A stretch of DNA of 20,403 bases from an uncultured Paraglaciecola sp. (GCA_905479025.1 CAJQKX010000706.1:1-20403), one strand, 5' to 3'; positions 8,405-17,890 are shown, counted from the first letter of the stretch. The notes: generated by a model not told the origin, from the sequence alone. Numbers and translations are program-made.

Positions 8405-9709
8405 AAAAAATTTACCTTAGCTAATAAAAATATCGTTGTAGTGGGTATGGGTCTTACGGGCTTATCTTGCGTACGGTTTTTATTAACTAAAAGTGCCAAT
8501 GTGATTGCCATGGATAGCCGCAGTGAATTAACACTTAGTTTAGAAGTCCCCCTGTTTTTAGGCGTGTTTGATACACGCAAGTTATGTCAAGCTGACTTAA
8601 TAGTGCTGAGCCCAGGAGTTGACCTAAATACCCCTGCAATTCAACAAGCTATTGAATCGGGTGTGCGTGTCATAGGGGATATTGAGTTATTTGCACAGTT
8701 TAATACCTGTCCTGTAATAGCTATTACTGGCTCAAATGGTAAATCGACTGTTACCCACCTAGTGGCTGATATGTGCAAAGCTGCAGGTAAAAAGGTATTG
8801 ATGGGCGGGAATATTGGTGTGCCCGCGTTGGATTTATTGAATCAATCGGCCGATGTCATTGTGCTCGAATTGTCGAGCTTTCAACTAGAAACTACCTATT
8901 CTTTAATACCAATAGTGGCGACGGTATTAAATATTACTGAGGATCACTTAGACCGCCATAGTGACTTGGTGAATTATCAGCAAATTAAACTCAGCATATA
9001 TAAACACTCCAAATTTATTGTGTGTAATAGAGATGATGATTTGTCTTGCCCGATAAATACAAAGGCGAGCTTAAGTTATGGATTGTCTGAAAGTAGAGAA
9101 GGGTTTTCTTGGAATAATGACGAAGCCTGCATTTTGTTTAACGGCAACACTTACCTAAGCAGCAAGGATTGTTTATTGGTAGGCGCCCATAACATGTTAA
9201 ACATTCAAGCTGCTGCTGCTTTGGCTTCTGTATTCGGCATAGACGATAAGAGTATACGACAAGGCGCTCAACAATTTGGCGGTTTACCTCATAGGTGCCA
9301 AACCGTATCTATGTTTAATAGTGTGCGCTGGATCAATGATTCTAAAGCGACCAATGTTGGGGCGACTTTGGCTGCTATTAATGGTCTGGTAAGTAATCTT
9401 ACAGGCAAGTTGATACTGATTGCAGGTGGTGAAGGAAAAGGGGCTGACTTTTCTATAATGGCCGAGTGTTTTACTCAATCTGTTGGTTTGCTGATAACTC
9501 TTGGAAAGGACGGTGATAAAATTGCGAGTTTGCACCCAAATAATGTAAAAGTACAGACCATCCAAGATGCCGTTCTGGTGGCAGCTAAACACAGCGAACC
9601 AGGTGATATTGTGATGCTCTCACCAGCTTGCGCCAGTTTAGATATGTTTACTAATTATCAACAGCGGGGCGATGTTTTTGCTCAAGCTGTGCAGGCGCTA
9701 GCAGCATGA
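8402..9709 (+). CDS. murD: UDP-MurNAc-L-alanine--D-glutamate ligase MurD
   Basis: A 435-residue Mur ligase. It has an N-terminal Rossmann-like UDP-binding domain (IVVVGMGLTGLSCVRF), a P-loop ITGSNGKSTVTHL (Lys114), and then GGNIGVPALDLL, LELSSFQLE, NITEDHLDRH and GLPHRCQ. The WINDSKATNVGAT and LLSPACASLD blocks mark the C-terminal domain. It adds D-Glu to UDP-MurNAc-L-Ala. GTG at 8402 is the only plausible start: an in-frame TAA lies at 8396-8398 and the next ATG falls inside the Rossmann motif. The purine-rich AAAGGAAGA just after the mraY stop is further upstream than usual, about 12-14 nt, so initiation may be weak. The end overlaps ftsW as ATGA. Confidence 0.96.
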   Translation: MKKFTLANKNIVVVGMGLTGLSCVRFLLTKSANVIAMDSRSELTLSLEVPLFLGVFDTRKLCQADLIVLSPGVDLNTPAIQQAIESGVRVIGDIELFAQFNTCPVIAITGSNGKSTVTHLVADMCKAAGKKVLMGGNIGVPALDLLNQSADVIVLELSSFQLETTYSLIPIVATVLNITEDHLDRHSDLVNYQQIKLSIYKHSKFIVCNRDDDLSCPINTKASLSYGLSESREGFSWNNDEACILFNGNTYLSSKDCLLVGAHNMLNIQAAAALASVFGIDDKSIRQGAQQFGGLPHRCQTVSMFNSVRWINDSKATNVGATLAAINGLVSNLTGKLILIAGGEGKGADFSIMAECFTQSVGLLITLGKDGDKIASLHPNNVKVQTIQDAVLVAAKHSEPGDIVMLSPACASLDMFTNYQQRGDVFAQAVQALAA

Positions 9710-11046
9710 GCACAATCACTGAAAATAAAGTTAGCTCGCTTAGACAAATATTTATGTCTAAGCATGATGAAACACAACCCCCTATTAAAGCTGAAATTCA
9801 GCAATATGACTATTCACTAATACTTTTGGCGATTGCTTTATTATCAATAGGATTGGTAGTAGTGACTTCAGCTTCAATGCCGGTTGCGGATAGACTGTAT
9901 GGTAATCCGTTTCACTTTGCTATTCGCCATGCTATTTATGTTGTTTTGGCAATGATTTCAGCCATGGTTGTTATGCAAATACCCATGCGTTGGTGGCGCA
10001 TGAGTAATGTTTGGTTATTGCTCTTGGCGGTGGTCTTATTGCTTGCTGTATTAGCAATAGGTCGAAGCGTTAATGGTAGCACACGCTGGTTGGTCGTTGG
10101 GCCAATCACTATTCAAGCTGCAGAACCGGCTAAGTTGTTTTTCTTTTGTTACTTAGCCGGATATCTAGTGCGCCGGCACGAGGAAGTAACGGATAATATA
10201 AAAGGATTTATCAAACCTTTAGTGGTGTTTTTTGCCCTCGCTTTATTACTTCTACTACAACCAGACCTTGGTACCGTAGTGGTCATGTTGTTTACTACTA
10301 TTGGCCTGCTGTTTTTGGCAGGGGCTAAACTTTGGCAGTTTTTCAGCTTGGCCATTGCTGGTACTTTGGCAGTGGTGTTGCTCATCGTTTTTGAAGAATA
10401 TAGAGTCCGGCGTATCACTTCTTTCCTAGATCCATGGGCCGACCCCTTTGGTAGCGGTTATCAGCTGACTCAATCATTGATGGCATACGGCCGTGGCGAT
10501 GTGTTTGGTCAAGGTTTAGGTAATAGTTTACAAAAACTCGAATACCTACCTGAAGCTCATACTGATTTTATAATGGCCATTTTAGCTGAAGAGTTAGGTT
10601 TCTCAGGGGTTTCGACGGTCTTGCTTATCATGCTAGTTATTGTGATGAAAGCCATGGTAATGGGGAATTTAGCGTTACGTAAAGAACGCCCTTTTGATGC
10701 TTATTTAGCTTATTCAATTGGTATATGGTTAAGCTTACAAACGGCTGTCAATGTGGGGGCCAGTGCAGGTATTTTACCCACTAAAGGATTAACTTTTCCT
10801 TTACTCAGTTACGGTGGCTCAAGTTTAATAATCATGTCTGTAGCGGTAGCCATTTTAGTGCGCATCGATTTTGAAATGCGTGTAGATGGTATTCAAGCGA
10901 TCAATAAATCAGGCGCGCTTAAAGGCAGAAAAAGAACCTTAATCAGAAAAGCTAAGCAAGAAGTCACCAGTGTTATCGAGGACGTAGTGGATGAAGTACA
11001 AATAGAACCTTCTGCCAGTGCTACAGTTGGGGGGCTCAATGACTAA
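9706..11046 (+). CDS. ftsW: Septal peptidoglycan glycosyltransferase FtsW (SEDS family)
   Basis: A 446-residue polytopic protein of the SEDS family, polymerising lipid II into septal glycan strands together with FtsI. After a roughly 40-residue cytoplasmic N-terminus, about ten membrane segments follow. Landmarks are VVTSASMPVADRL, NGSTRWLVVGPITIQAAEPAKL, LLQPDLGTVVV, YQLTQSLMAYGRGDVFGQGLGNS, and PEAHTDFIMAILAEELGFSG with the conserved Asp287. LLSYGGSSLIIM and RIDFEMR close the membrane part. The cytoplasmic tail after RIDFEMR is about 45 residues longer than in E. coli, first basic (KGRKRTLIRKAKQE) and then acidic. The start overlaps murD as ATGA and the end overlaps murG by 8 nt. Confidence 0.96.
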   Translation: MSTITENKVSSLRQIFMSKHDETQPPIKAEIQQYDYSLILLAIALLSIGLVVVTSASMPVADRLYGNPFHFAIRHAIYVVLAMISAMVVMQIPMRWWRMSNVWLLLLAVVLLLAVLAIGRSVNGSTRWLVVGPITIQAAEPAKLFFFCYLAGYLVRRHEEVTDNIKGFIKPLVVFFALALLLLLQPDLGTVVVMLFTTIGLLFLAGAKLWQFFSLAIAGTLAVVLLIVFEEYRVRRITSFLDPWADPFGSGYQLTQSLMAYGRGDVFGQGLGNSLQKLEYLPEAHTDFIMAILAEELGFSGVSTVLLIMLVIVMKAMVMGNLALRKERPFDAYLAYSIGIWLSLQTAVNVGASAGILPTKGLTFPLLSYGGSSLIIMSVAVAILVRIDFEMRVDGIQAINKSGALKGRKRTLIRKAKQEVTSVIEDVVDEVQIEPSASATVGGLND

Positions 11047-12127
11047 ACGCTTACTGATCATGGCTGGCGGAACGGGTGGACATGTTTTTCCTGGTTTAGC
11101 CGTCGCTTCTGAAATGATTACTCAAAACTGGCAAATTCATTGGCTGGGGACCGCTGGTCGAATGGAAGCTCAAATAGTCCCTCAAGCCGGTTATCCAATC
11201 AGTTTTATTGACGTAGTAGGTGTACGTAAAAATGGCATATTCACCTTGTTTCTGGCACCTTTTAAAATAATTAAAGCAATAATTCAAGCCCACAAGGTGA
11301 TTAAAAAATTTAAACCCCATGTAGTGATTGGTATGGGAGGATTCGCAAGTGGGCCGGGCGGTGTGGCCACATGGTTGAATCGATTACCTTTGATATTACA
11401 TGAACAAAATGCGGTGCCCGGAGTAACAAATAAACTGTTGTCGCGGATCGCAAATAAAGTGCTTACAGGGTTTGATAAGACTTTCCCAGAGCAAAAGTTA
11501 AACGAAAATTGTAAATATTCTTGGGTTGGCAACCCTGTACGCAATGAGTTTGCTAATCTTCCTGAAAAAAATAGCATTGATTTACCTCTTAATCTGCTTG
11601 TAGTTGGTGGTAGCTTGGGCGCGCAAGTGTTAAATGAAACGGTGCCTTTGTCGCTGGCTAATATTAAACAGATAAATGTACGTCATCAAACCGGTGCAGA
11701 GCATTTAGCAAAAGTACAAGAGGCCTACACCCAGCAAACTATTGAACAAAATTTGTATCAAATCACCGAGTTTATTGATGATATTCCTGCAGCATATGCT
11801 TGGGCTGACTTGGTTATTTGCCGAGCAGGTGCTTTAACTGTAGCTGAAGTTTCTGCCGCGGGGGTACCGGCAATATTTGTGCCCTTGCCCCATGCGGTAG
11901 ACGATCATCAAACAAAAAATGCGCAAACTTTAGTCGAGTTACAAGCAGCTGAGTTGTTACCTCAAAGTGAGCTAACGGCTCAGAAGTTATGCACCTTGCT
12001 AGAAAAATATGTGCAGTCACCAAATACACTTATAGAGATGGGAAAACGCGCTAAGACTGTTGCCTGTTTAGATGCAGCTAAGACAGTCGCACATTACTGT
12101 ATTCGATTAAGCGAGCGAGAAGAATGA
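11039..12127 (+). CDS. murG: UDP-GlcNAc:lipid I N-acetylglucosaminyltransferase MurG
   Basis: A 362-residue GT-B glycosyltransferase, peripheral on the inner face of the membrane, which converts lipid I to lipid II. The N-terminal glycine-rich motif [14 protein letters not shown] is at about residues 9-22. It is followed by [26 protein letters not shown] and GNPVRNEF. The C-terminal half contains [12 protein letters not shown], the UDP-GlcNAc-binding [20 protein letters not shown], and [12 protein letters not shown] longer reading frame opens at GTG 11018. I prefer ATG 11039, because it leaves only MTKRLLIM before the conserved motif, as in homologues, and has GGGGG a few bases upstream. It overlaps ftsW by 8 nt and murC by 4 nt (ATGA). 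Confidence 0.96.
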   Translation: MTKRLLIMAGGTGGHVFPGLAVASEMITQNWQIHWLGTAGRMEAQIVPQAGYPISFIDVVGVRKNGIFTLFLAPFKIIKAIIQAHKVIKKFKPHVVIGMGGFASGPGGVATWLNRLPLILHEQNAVPGVTNKLLSRIANKVLTGFDKTFPEQKLNENCKYSWVGNPVRNEFANLPEKNSIDLPLNLLVVGGSLGAQVLNETVPLSLANIKQINVRHQTGAEHLAKVQEAYTQQTIEQNLYQITEFIDDIPAAYAWADLVICRAGALTVAEVSAAGVPAIFVPLPHAVDDHQTKNAQTLVELQAAELLPQSELTAQKLCTLLEKYVQSPNTLIEMGKRAKTVACLDAAKTVAHYCIRLSEREE

Positions 12128-13578
12128 CGAGAAAAACCCCAGCCCATTACCATGTGCCTGAGATGCGTAGGATTAAGCATATTCATTTTGTGGGTATTGG
12201 TGGTGCGGGTATGGGCGGCATCGCAGAAGTATTACTCAATGAAGGTTACAATATTTCCGGATCTGATCGCCAAGCCAATGGTATGACCCAAAGATTACAA
12301 AATTTAGGCGCGATTATTTATTTTGGCCATCTTGCTAGTAATATAGCGCTAGCGAACGTGGTGGTAGTGTCGAGCGCAATTGACAATACAAATCCTGAAA
12401 TAAGCGCTGCTATTGAAAAACGTATTCCAGTGATACGCCGAGCAGAAATGTTAGCTGAATTGATGCGCTTTCGCTATGGAATTGCTATTGCTGGGACTCA
12501 CGGAAAAACGACTACAACTAGCTTGATTTCAACTATTTTTGCTGAGGCTAACCTCGATCCTACTTTTGTGATTGGGGGGCTGTTAAATAGCGCCGGGACC
12601 AATGCCAGATTAGGTGATAGTCAATATCTCATTGCCGAAGCTGATGAAAGCGACGCATCTTTTGTGCATCTGCAGCCTATGGTCTCTGTTGTGACAAACA
12701 TCGAAGCAGATCATATGGAAACCTATCAGGGTGATTTTCAGAAGATGCAGGACACCTATATTGATTTTTTGCATAACTTGCCTTTCTACGGTTTAGCTGT
12801 GTTGTGTATTGATGATCCGGTTATCCAAAAGTTGTTACCAAGGATTGGCCGCAAATACCTTACCTATGGTGTGTCTGAGCAAGCCGATGTGCGTGCCGTA
12901 AATATTCAATTAGGCTTTAATAAAAGTTCCTTTGATGTGTTACGTGAAAACTTACCATCACTGGCCATCACCGTTAATCTTCCTGGGCAGCATAATGTGC
13001 TAAATTCTTTGGCTGCTATTGCAGTGGCAAGTGATGAGGGACTTCAAGATACATATATAGTCAAGGCGTTGGCTGAATTTTCAGGTATTGGCAGGCGCTT
13101 TGAGTTTTTGGGTGACTATGCCACGTCAAAAGGTCAAGCTATTTTGATAGATGACTACGGACATCATCCTACAGAAGTTGCAGCCACTATCGCCGTAGCT
13201 AGGAATAACTGGCCAAATAGGCGTTTAGTTATGGCCTATCAGCCTCACCGTTTTACTCGAACGCGAGACTTGTATGAAGACTTTGTCAAAGTGCTGTCGC
13301 AGGTAGATGTGTTACTGTTACTTGAGGTCTATTCCGCAGGTGAAGACGCAATAGATGGTGCGGATAGCCGTTCGTTGTGTCGTTCTATTCGTCAGCGAGG
13401 TCAACTCGAGCCCATTTATGTGTCGGATATTACTGAACTACCTAAATTACTATCTGAAAGCTTAAACGATCAAGATGTTGTTTTGACTCAAGGTGCTGGC
13501 AACATAGGGCAAATCGCCAAGTTTTTACAAACAAGTAAATTAGAACCCACAATATTAAACAAAGGGTTACAGCCGTGA
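12124..13578 (+). CDS. murC: UDP-N-acetylmuramate--L-alanine ligase MurC
   Basis: A 484-residue Mur ligase, the committed first step of stem-peptide assembly, adding L-Ala to UDP-MurNAc with ATP. It has an N-terminal Rossmann motif [17 protein letters not shown] and a P-loop [11 protein letters not shown] (Lys128). [29 protein letters not shown] and [17 protein letters not shown] follow. The C-terminal domain contains [24 protein letters not shown] and [11 protein letters not shown]. Length is typical. The start overlaps murG (ATGA) and the end overlaps the ddlB GTG start (GTGA). Four Mur ligases thus occur in this one cluster in the order E, F, D, C, as in E. coli. Confidence 0.97.
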   Translation: MTRKTPAHYHVPEMRRIKHIHFVGIGGAGMGGIAEVLLNEGYNISGSDRQANGMTQRLQNLGAIIYFGHLASNIALANVVVVSSAIDNTNPEISAAIEKRIPVIRRAEMLAELMRFRYGIAIAGTHGKTTTTSLISTIFAEANLDPTFVIGGLLNSAGTNARLGDSQYLIAEADESDASFVHLQPMVSVVTNIEADHMETYQGDFQKMQDTYIDFLHNLPFYGLAVLCIDDPVIQKLLPRIGRKYLTYGVSEQADVRAVNIQLGFNKSSFDVLRENLPSLAITVNLPGQHNVLNSLAAIAVASDEGLQDTYIVKALAEFSGIGRRFEFLGDYATSKGQAILIDDYGHHPTEVAATIAVARNNWPNRRLVMAYQPHRFTRTRDLYEDFVKVLSQVDVLLLLEVYSAGEDAIDGADSRSLCRSIRQRGQLEPIYVSDITELPKLLSESLNDQDVVLTQGAGNIGQIAKFLQTSKLEPTILNKGLQP

Positions 13579-14531
13579 GAGAGCAGCAGTTAATATCCAC
13601 AAACTCTAATGATTATGGAAAAGTCGCCGTAATGTTTGGCGGTGCCTCGGCTGAAAGAGAGGTGTCTCTGAATTCAGGAAAAGCCGTATTGTGTGGGTTG
13701 CTTGATATGGGTATTGATGCCCACGCTTTTGATCCTGCTGAACAGCCTTTAACGCAGTTGTTGGTTGAAAAGTTTGAGCGTGTCTTGATCATGTTACATG
13801 GTCGAGGAGGTGAGGATGGTTCACTTCAAGGGGCATTGCAGCTTCTAAATTTACCTTATTCAGGGAGCGGTGTGTTGGGGTCTGCGTTGAGTATGGATAA
13901 AATTCGTAGTAAGCAGATTTGGCAGAGTTTAGGACTGCCTACAGCCAATTATAAAATAGCTGATAAAAGAAGCTTTGATGCAGGATCATGCGAGGCTATA
14001 CTAGCTGAGCTGGGGGATGAGGTAATGGTCAAACCTGCGCAGGAAGGGTCTAGCATAGGTATGGCAAAAGTGAATAGTGCTCTACAACTAGAAATAGCCA
14101 TTCAAGACGCGTTTAAATACGATGATAAGGTCTTGATTGAGCAATTCATTCATGGTTCTGAATATACCGTTAGCATACTTAATGGCAAAGCTTTGCCCTC
14201 TATTAGTATGTCCACTCCCCGTGTTTTTTATGATTATACCGCAAAATATCAAGCGGATAGCACAGTATATAGTTGCCCAAGTGGCTTGAACGATGCGTTA
14301 GAAACTATGCTGGGTGAATTAGCGCTTGAAGCATTTGATGCATTGGCCGGTTCAGGTTGGGGGCGTGTAGATTTTATGCAAGATAAGCTAGGTCGCTTTT
14401 ATTTGTTAGAAGCGAACACAGTGCCAGGTATGACTGAAAAAAGTTTACTGCCAATGGCCGCTAAAAAGGCAGGGCTAAGTTTTGCTGAGTTGTCTGTGTC
14501 TGTGCTTGCAACAGCTGATGTTGTGAGGTGA
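13575..14531 (+). CDS. ddlB: D-alanine--D-alanine ligase (DdlB type)
   Basis: A 318-residue ATP-grasp ligase that joins two D-Ala for use by MurF. It has the N-terminal motif [18 protein letters not shown] and then [46 protein letters not shown] and [14 protein letters not shown]. The C-terminal block [15 protein letters not shown] carries the metal- and substrate-binding residues. The start is GTG at 13575, overlapping the murC stop as GTGA, with AAAGGG about 8 nt upstream. This gives a 13-residue tail before the conserved domain that E. coli DdlB lacks. An ATG at 13632 would cut into the VMFGGAS strand, so the GTG is preferred. The dcw position supports the DdlB rather than DdlA name. Confidence 0.95.
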   Translation: MREQQLISTNSNDYGKVAVMFGGASAEREVSLNSGKAVLCGLLDMGIDAHAFDPAEQPLTQLLVEKFERVLIMLHGRGGEDGSLQGALQLLNLPYSGSGVLGSALSMDKIRSKQIWQSLGLPTANYKIADKRSFDAGSCEAILAELGDEVMVKPAQEGSSIGMAKVNSALQLEIAIQDAFKYDDKVLIEQFIHGSEYTVSILNGKALPSISMSTPRVFYDYTAKYQADSTVYSCPSGLNDALETMLGELALEAFDALAGSGWGRVDFMQDKLGRFYLLEANTVPGMTEKSLLPMAAKKAGLSFAELSVSVLATADVVR

Positions 14532-14538
14532 CTTGATG
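14525..14538 (+). promoter_or_regulatory. Ribosome-binding site that sets the ftsQ start
   Basis: GAGGTG (14525-14530) overlaps the ddlB stop TGA (14529-14531) and lies 5 nt before ATG 14536. TTG at 14533 is in frame and one codon upstream, but its spacing is too short to be preferred. Placing the site inside the ddlB end suggests coupling. Confidence 0.6.
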
Positions 14539-15294
14539 AGCCAATTACCTGTTATGAAAATGCTTCACAAAAACCCTCATTTATGTATGGGATTGACGTT
14601 TTTTATTAGTTTGTTGGGGTTATTCGTTTTTGCTTTAGTCGAACTTAATAAATGGCTTGAAGATGAGCAACAAGCCCCAGTGCAGAATATTGTGGTTTCA
14701 GGTGAACTCACTTTTATCGATGATAAAAATATAAAAATGTTGATAAAAAGAACACAACCTGGGAGTTTTTTTGAGTTAGATGTTAATCAAACCCATCAAG
14801 CAGTTGAGGCTATGGCTTGGGTATATCGCGCATCAGTTCGAAAACGTTGGCCTAGTGGCTTAGAAATTTTTGTAGTTGAGCAACAGCCTTTTGCTATTTG
14901 GAACGACGATATGTTGCTTAATCAATATGGTGACGTATTTGATGCACAAATTAGCCGTGCCGATCTGAGTTTGAAAATAAGACTGCCTAATTTATATGGT
15001 CCGGGTGGAAGTGAACAAACAGCACTGCAGGGTTACCGTAATATGCAGTCGTTATTAGAAACGTCTAATTTGTATATAGTGGAAATGTTTTTAAGCGAGC
15101 GTTTTGCTTGGAATGTGGCATTAAATAATGGCATTAAATTGAATTTAGGGCGGACTAAATTTATTAATCGGTTACAGCGATTTGTGGATTTATTACCACT
15201 TATTTCACAACAAAACAGACAAGTGGATTATGTTGACTTGCGATATGATACTGGCTTAGCCGTAGGCTGGAAACCCTCCAAGAAAATAGTATAA
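14536..15294 (+). CDS. ftsQ: Cell division protein FtsQ
   Basis: A 252-residue bitopic protein. The cytoplasmic N-terminus is short and basic. A single membrane segment lies at about residues 18-37 (GLTFFISLLGLFVFALVEL). A periplasmic POTRA domain follows at about 48-117 (VQNIVVSGELTFIDDKNI through VRKRWPSGLEIFVVEQQPFA), and then the beta-domain with NQYGDVFDA. FtsQ binds FtsL-FtsB and holds the late divisome together. The WP-S/G-L-I/V-EQ-P-A-W block is typical of FtsQ/DivIB. I place the start at ATG 14536 rather than TTG 14533, because of GAGGTG just upstream. The 97-nt gap to ftsA is unlike E. coli, where ftsQ and ftsA nearly touch. Confidence 0.94.
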   Translation: MSQLPVMKMLHKNPHLCMGLTFFISLLGLFVFALVELNKWLEDEQQAPVQNIVVSGELTFIDDKNIKMLIKRTQPGSFFELDVNQTHQAVEAMAWVYRASVRKRWPSGLEIFVVEQQPFAIWNDDMLLNQYGDVFDAQISRADLSLKIRLPNLYGPGGSEQTALQGYRNMQSLLETSNLYIVEMFLSERFAWNVALNNGIKLNLGRTKFINRLQRFVDLLPLISQQNRQVDYVDLRYDTGLAVGWKPSKKIV

Positions 15295-15353
15295 ATGTGC
15301 ATATATAAATTTAAGTAACATAAAAACCAGATAATAAGCGATTAAATTAACGT

Positions 15354-15380
15354 GAGTGTGATGAGTGTGATGAGTTTGAA
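15354..15380 (+). repeat. 9-bp tandem repeat just before ftsA
   Basis: GAGTGTGAT occurs twice in perfect tandem (15354-15362 and 15363-15371). A third, imperfect copy GAGTTTGAA (15372-15380) follows. The repeat ends 11 nt before the ftsA ATG, in the untranslated leader. Slippage here would change the leader length upstream of the ribosome-binding site. Confidence 0.75.
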
Positions 15381-15391
15381 AGTTGGAAAAT

Positions 15392-16621
15392 ATGTCTAAG
15401 GGTACAGAAAGAAAGCTAATTGTTGGCTTAGATATAGGCACCAGTAATGTTAAAGCCATAGTGGGTGAGTTATTAAACGACAACTCTATTAGCATTGTGG
15501 GCTTAGGTAGTCATGCGTCTAAAGGTATGGATAAGGGTGGAGTAAACGACCTTAATCTTGTGGTGCAATCAGTGAAACGTGCTGTGCATGAAATGGAACT
15601 GATGGCAGACTGTAGCGTTTCTTCAGTGTTTATGGCGATTTCGGGACGCCATGTTAAATGCCAAAACGAAAGTGGCATGGTACCGATTAATAACCAGGAA
15701 GTGACCCAGGAAGATGTAGACAATGTGATCCACGCTGCACGCTCTGTACCTATTGCTGCGGAACGTCGGCTGTTACATGTATTACCTCAAGAATTTACTA
15801 TCGACGTACAAGAAGGCATTAAAAATCCTATCGGTATGTCAGGTGTTAGGATGGAAGCGCAAGCGCATATTATCACCTGTGCTGACGACATGGCTAAAAA
15901 TTTGGTCAAGTGTGTTGAGCGCTGTGAATTAACGGCTGACCAACTGATTTTTTCGGCTTTGGCTTCTAGTTATGCTGTATTAACGGACGATGAAAAAGAA
16001 TTAGGTGTGTGTGTGGTAGATATCGGTGGCGGTACCATTGATATGGTGATCTACACAGATGGGGCTATAAGACATACTGCTGTTATCCCTGCTGCGGGTA
16101 ACCAAATTACCAGTGATATAGCAAAGATATTCCGTACACCAATTAGTCATGCAGAAGAGATAAAAATTAAACATGCTTGTGCCTTAAAAGATATGGTCAG
16201 TATGGAAGAAAATATCGAAGTACACAGTGTGGGTGGTAGGCCATCAAGAGCTATGTCAAGACATACATTAGCAGAGGTAATTGAGCCACGTTATCAAGAA
16301 TTGTTTGAATTGGTACATGATGAAATCCGTGTCAGTGGATTAGAAGAACAAATTGCTGCTGGCATAGTGTTAACAGGTGGGACGGCAAAAATGGAAGGCG
16401 CAGTTGAATTTGCTGAAGAAATTTTTCAAATGCCAGTTCGTGTAGGTAAACCCATAGGAATGAAAGGGTTATCTGAATATGTTGAAGATGCAAAATTTGC
16501 TACAGTTGTAGGCCTATTGCAATACGGAAAAGAGCATGTCATTGGCCAGCTTGCTATGAAAAACAAGGTAAGTGAAGGCGTGTGGCAACGAATTCAAAGT
16601 TGGTTTAAAGGTGAGTTTTAA
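15392..16621 (+). CDS. ftsA: Cell division protein FtsA (actin-like Z-ring tether)
   Basis: A 409-residue actin-fold ATPase that anchors FtsZ to the membrane and recruits later divisome proteins. Phosphate-1 motif VGLDIGTSNVKAIVGE is near the N-terminus. The 1C (SHS2) domain includes MDKGGVNDL and ISGRHVKCQNESGMVPI. Further blocks are GVCVVDIGGGTIDMVIY (phosphate-2), AEVIEPRYQELFELV and GIVLTGGTAKMEG (adenosine motif). The C-terminal VWQRIQSWFKGEF is the expected amphipathic membrane-targeting helix. The frame opens at TTG 15383, but ATG 15392 matches the usual short N-terminus and has GGA a few bases upstream. It is separated from ftsQ by 97 nt and from ftsZ by 96 nt, so it is not overlapped like the earlier genes. 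Confidence 0.97.
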   Translation: MSKGTERKLIVGLDIGTSNVKAIVGELLNDNSISIVGLGSHASKGMDKGGVNDLNLVVQSVKRAVHEMELMADCSVSSVFMAISGRHVKCQNESGMVPINNQEVTQEDVDNVIHAARSVPIAAERRLLHVLPQEFTIDVQEGIKNPIGMSGVRMEAQAHIITCADDMAKNLVKCVERCELTADQLIFSALASSYAVLTDDEKELGVCVVDIGGGTIDMVIYTDGAIRHTAVIPAAGNQITSDIAKIFRTPISHAEEIKIKHACALKDMVSMEENIEVHSVGGRPSRAMSRHTLAEVIEPRYQELFELVHDEIRVSGLEEQIAAGIVLTGGTAKMEGAVEFAEEIFQMPVRVGKPIGMKGLSEYVEDAKFATVVGLLQYGKEHVIGQLAMKNKVSEGVWQRIQSWFKGEF

Positions 16622-16663
16622 GATTTTTTCTTTTGAAAATAAATTTTAAATAATAAAGTTGGA

Positions 16664-16690
16664 CAGCAGGCAAGGATGAACTCCTGACTG
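16664..16690 (+). promoter_or_regulatory. Small hairpin in the ftsZ leader
   Basis: CAGCAGG (16664-16670) can pair with CCTGACTG (16683-16690), leaving one bulged A and a 12-nt loop. The loop contains AAGGA. It lies 27 nt before the ftsZ start and upstream of its GGAGAG ribosome site (16707-16712). There is no T-run, so it is not a terminator. A role in ftsZ mRNA stability or translation is conjecture. Confidence 0.4.
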
Positions 16691-16717
16691 TTTCTATTTA
16701 CAAACCGGAGAGTAAAA

Positions 16718-17890
16718 ATGTTTGAGTTAATGGATAGTCATAGCGAAGAAGCTGTAATTAAGGTCATTGGCGTTGGTGGCGGTGGCGGTAATGCAATAGA
16801 GCATATGGTGGCACAGAATATTGAAGGTGTGGAGTTTATTGCCATCAATACTGATGCTCAGGTGCTGCGCAGTTCCTCTGCAAATGTGACGCTGCAAATT
16901 GGTTCAAGCGTTACCAAAGGTTTAGGTGCAGGTGCGAATCCTAATATCGGTCGCCAAGCTGCAGAAGAAGACAGAGAAACCATACGGCAAGCTTTAGAAG
17001 GCGCAGATATGGTATTTATTACTGCCGGCATGGGAGGGGGGACAGGTACGGGTGCGGCGCCAGAAGTATCCAAAGTAGCAAAAGAGTTGGGTATTTTGAC
17101 AGTGGCTGTTGTCACTAAACCTTTCCCGTTTGAAGGAAAGAAACGCACAGATTTTGCTGAGCAAGGCATCGACGAGTTATCTAAATACGTTGATTCATTG
17201 ATCACCATTCCTAACGAAAAGTTACTCAAGGTGATGGGTAAAGGTACACCATTACTTAAAGCTTTTAGTGCTGCAAACGATATTTTAAGTGGTGCTGTAC
17301 AAGGTATTGCAGAACTTATTACACGTCCTGGTCTAATTAACGTGGATTTTGCCGATGTAAGAACCGTTATGTCTGAAATGGGTACCGCAATGATGGGACA
17401 TGGAAGTGCATCCGGTGAAGACCGTGCAGAAGAGGCCTCAGAAAGTGCCATTGCTTGTCCGCTTTTAGAAGATATCGATTTGTCTGGTGCTAGAGGTATT
17501 TTGGTCAATATTACTGCTGGCCCTGATTTTTCTATAGATGAATTTGAAACTGTGGGTAACGCTGTTAAAGCATTTGCATCCGAAAATGCCACAGTGGTAG
17601 TGGGTACCGTAATCGATATGGATATGTCTGACGAGTTGCGCGTTACAGTTGTGGCAACGGGTATTGGCGCTGAAAAGAAACCAGATATTTCATTGGTATC
17701 TAATAGAGCGAGTAAAGCCATTGCTGACAGTAATGAGTTCAAATTGCAGGCTAATGGATCACAAGTAATGCCAAGTGCGAGCGTGATGCCAGAAACCTCA
17801 AAAACGGTAGCTAGCGAAGAAAAAGTAATACAGGGAAATGATTTGGAATACTTGGATATTCCAGCATTTTTACGTAAACAGGCTGACTAG
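16718..17890 (+). CDS. ftsZ: Cell division GTPase FtsZ
   Basis: A 390-residue tubulin homologue that polymerises into the Z-ring. The N-terminal nucleotide-binding loop is VGGGGGNAIEHM. The tubulin signature GGGTGTGA is at residues 106-113. The T7 catalytic loop NVDFADVR begins at Asn208 with Asp210 and Asp213. A linker of about 50 residues, rich in S, A, V and E, leads to the conserved C-terminal peptide LEYLDIPAFLRKQAD, which binds FtsA and ZipA. ATG 16718 is well placed behind GGAGAG (16707-16712). The start sits 96 nt after ftsA, leaving room for an independent leader. A long antisense frame through the gene is a shadow. Confidence 0.98.
   Translation: MFELMDSHSEEAVIKVIGVGGGGGNAIEHMVAQNIEGVEFIAINTDAQVLRSSSANVTLQIGSSVTKGLGAGANPNIGRQAAEEDRETIRQALEGADMVFITAGMGGGTGTGAAPEVSKVAKELGILTVAVVTKPFPFEGKKRTDFAEQGIDELSKYVDSLITIPNEKLLKVMGKGTPLLKAFSAANDILSGAVQGIAELITRPGLINVDFADVRTVMSEMGTAMMGHGSASGEDRAEEASESAIACPLLEDIDLSGARGILVNITAGPDFSIDEFETVGNAVKAFASENATVVVGTVIDMDMSDELRVTVVATGIGAEKKPDISLVSNRASKAIADSNEFKLQANGSQVMPSASVMPETSKTVASEEKVIQGNDLEYLDIPAFLRKQAD

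Noticed and set aside
11018..11038. Upstream GTG start for murG adding 7 residues
   Set aside because: The ATG at 11039 matches the usual short N-terminus and has the better upstream purine run.
16633..16659. TTGAAA with TAAAGT as an ftsZ promoter
   Set aside because: The spacer is only 15 nt and the stretch is generally A/T rich, so the match is not convincing.
16858..17742. 294-codon open frame on the - strand opposite ftsZ
   Set aside because: It is a long shadow of the well-conserved ftsZ coding sequence. Its translation is low-complexity (S, A, P, V rich) with no recognisable domain, no ribosome site and no promoter.
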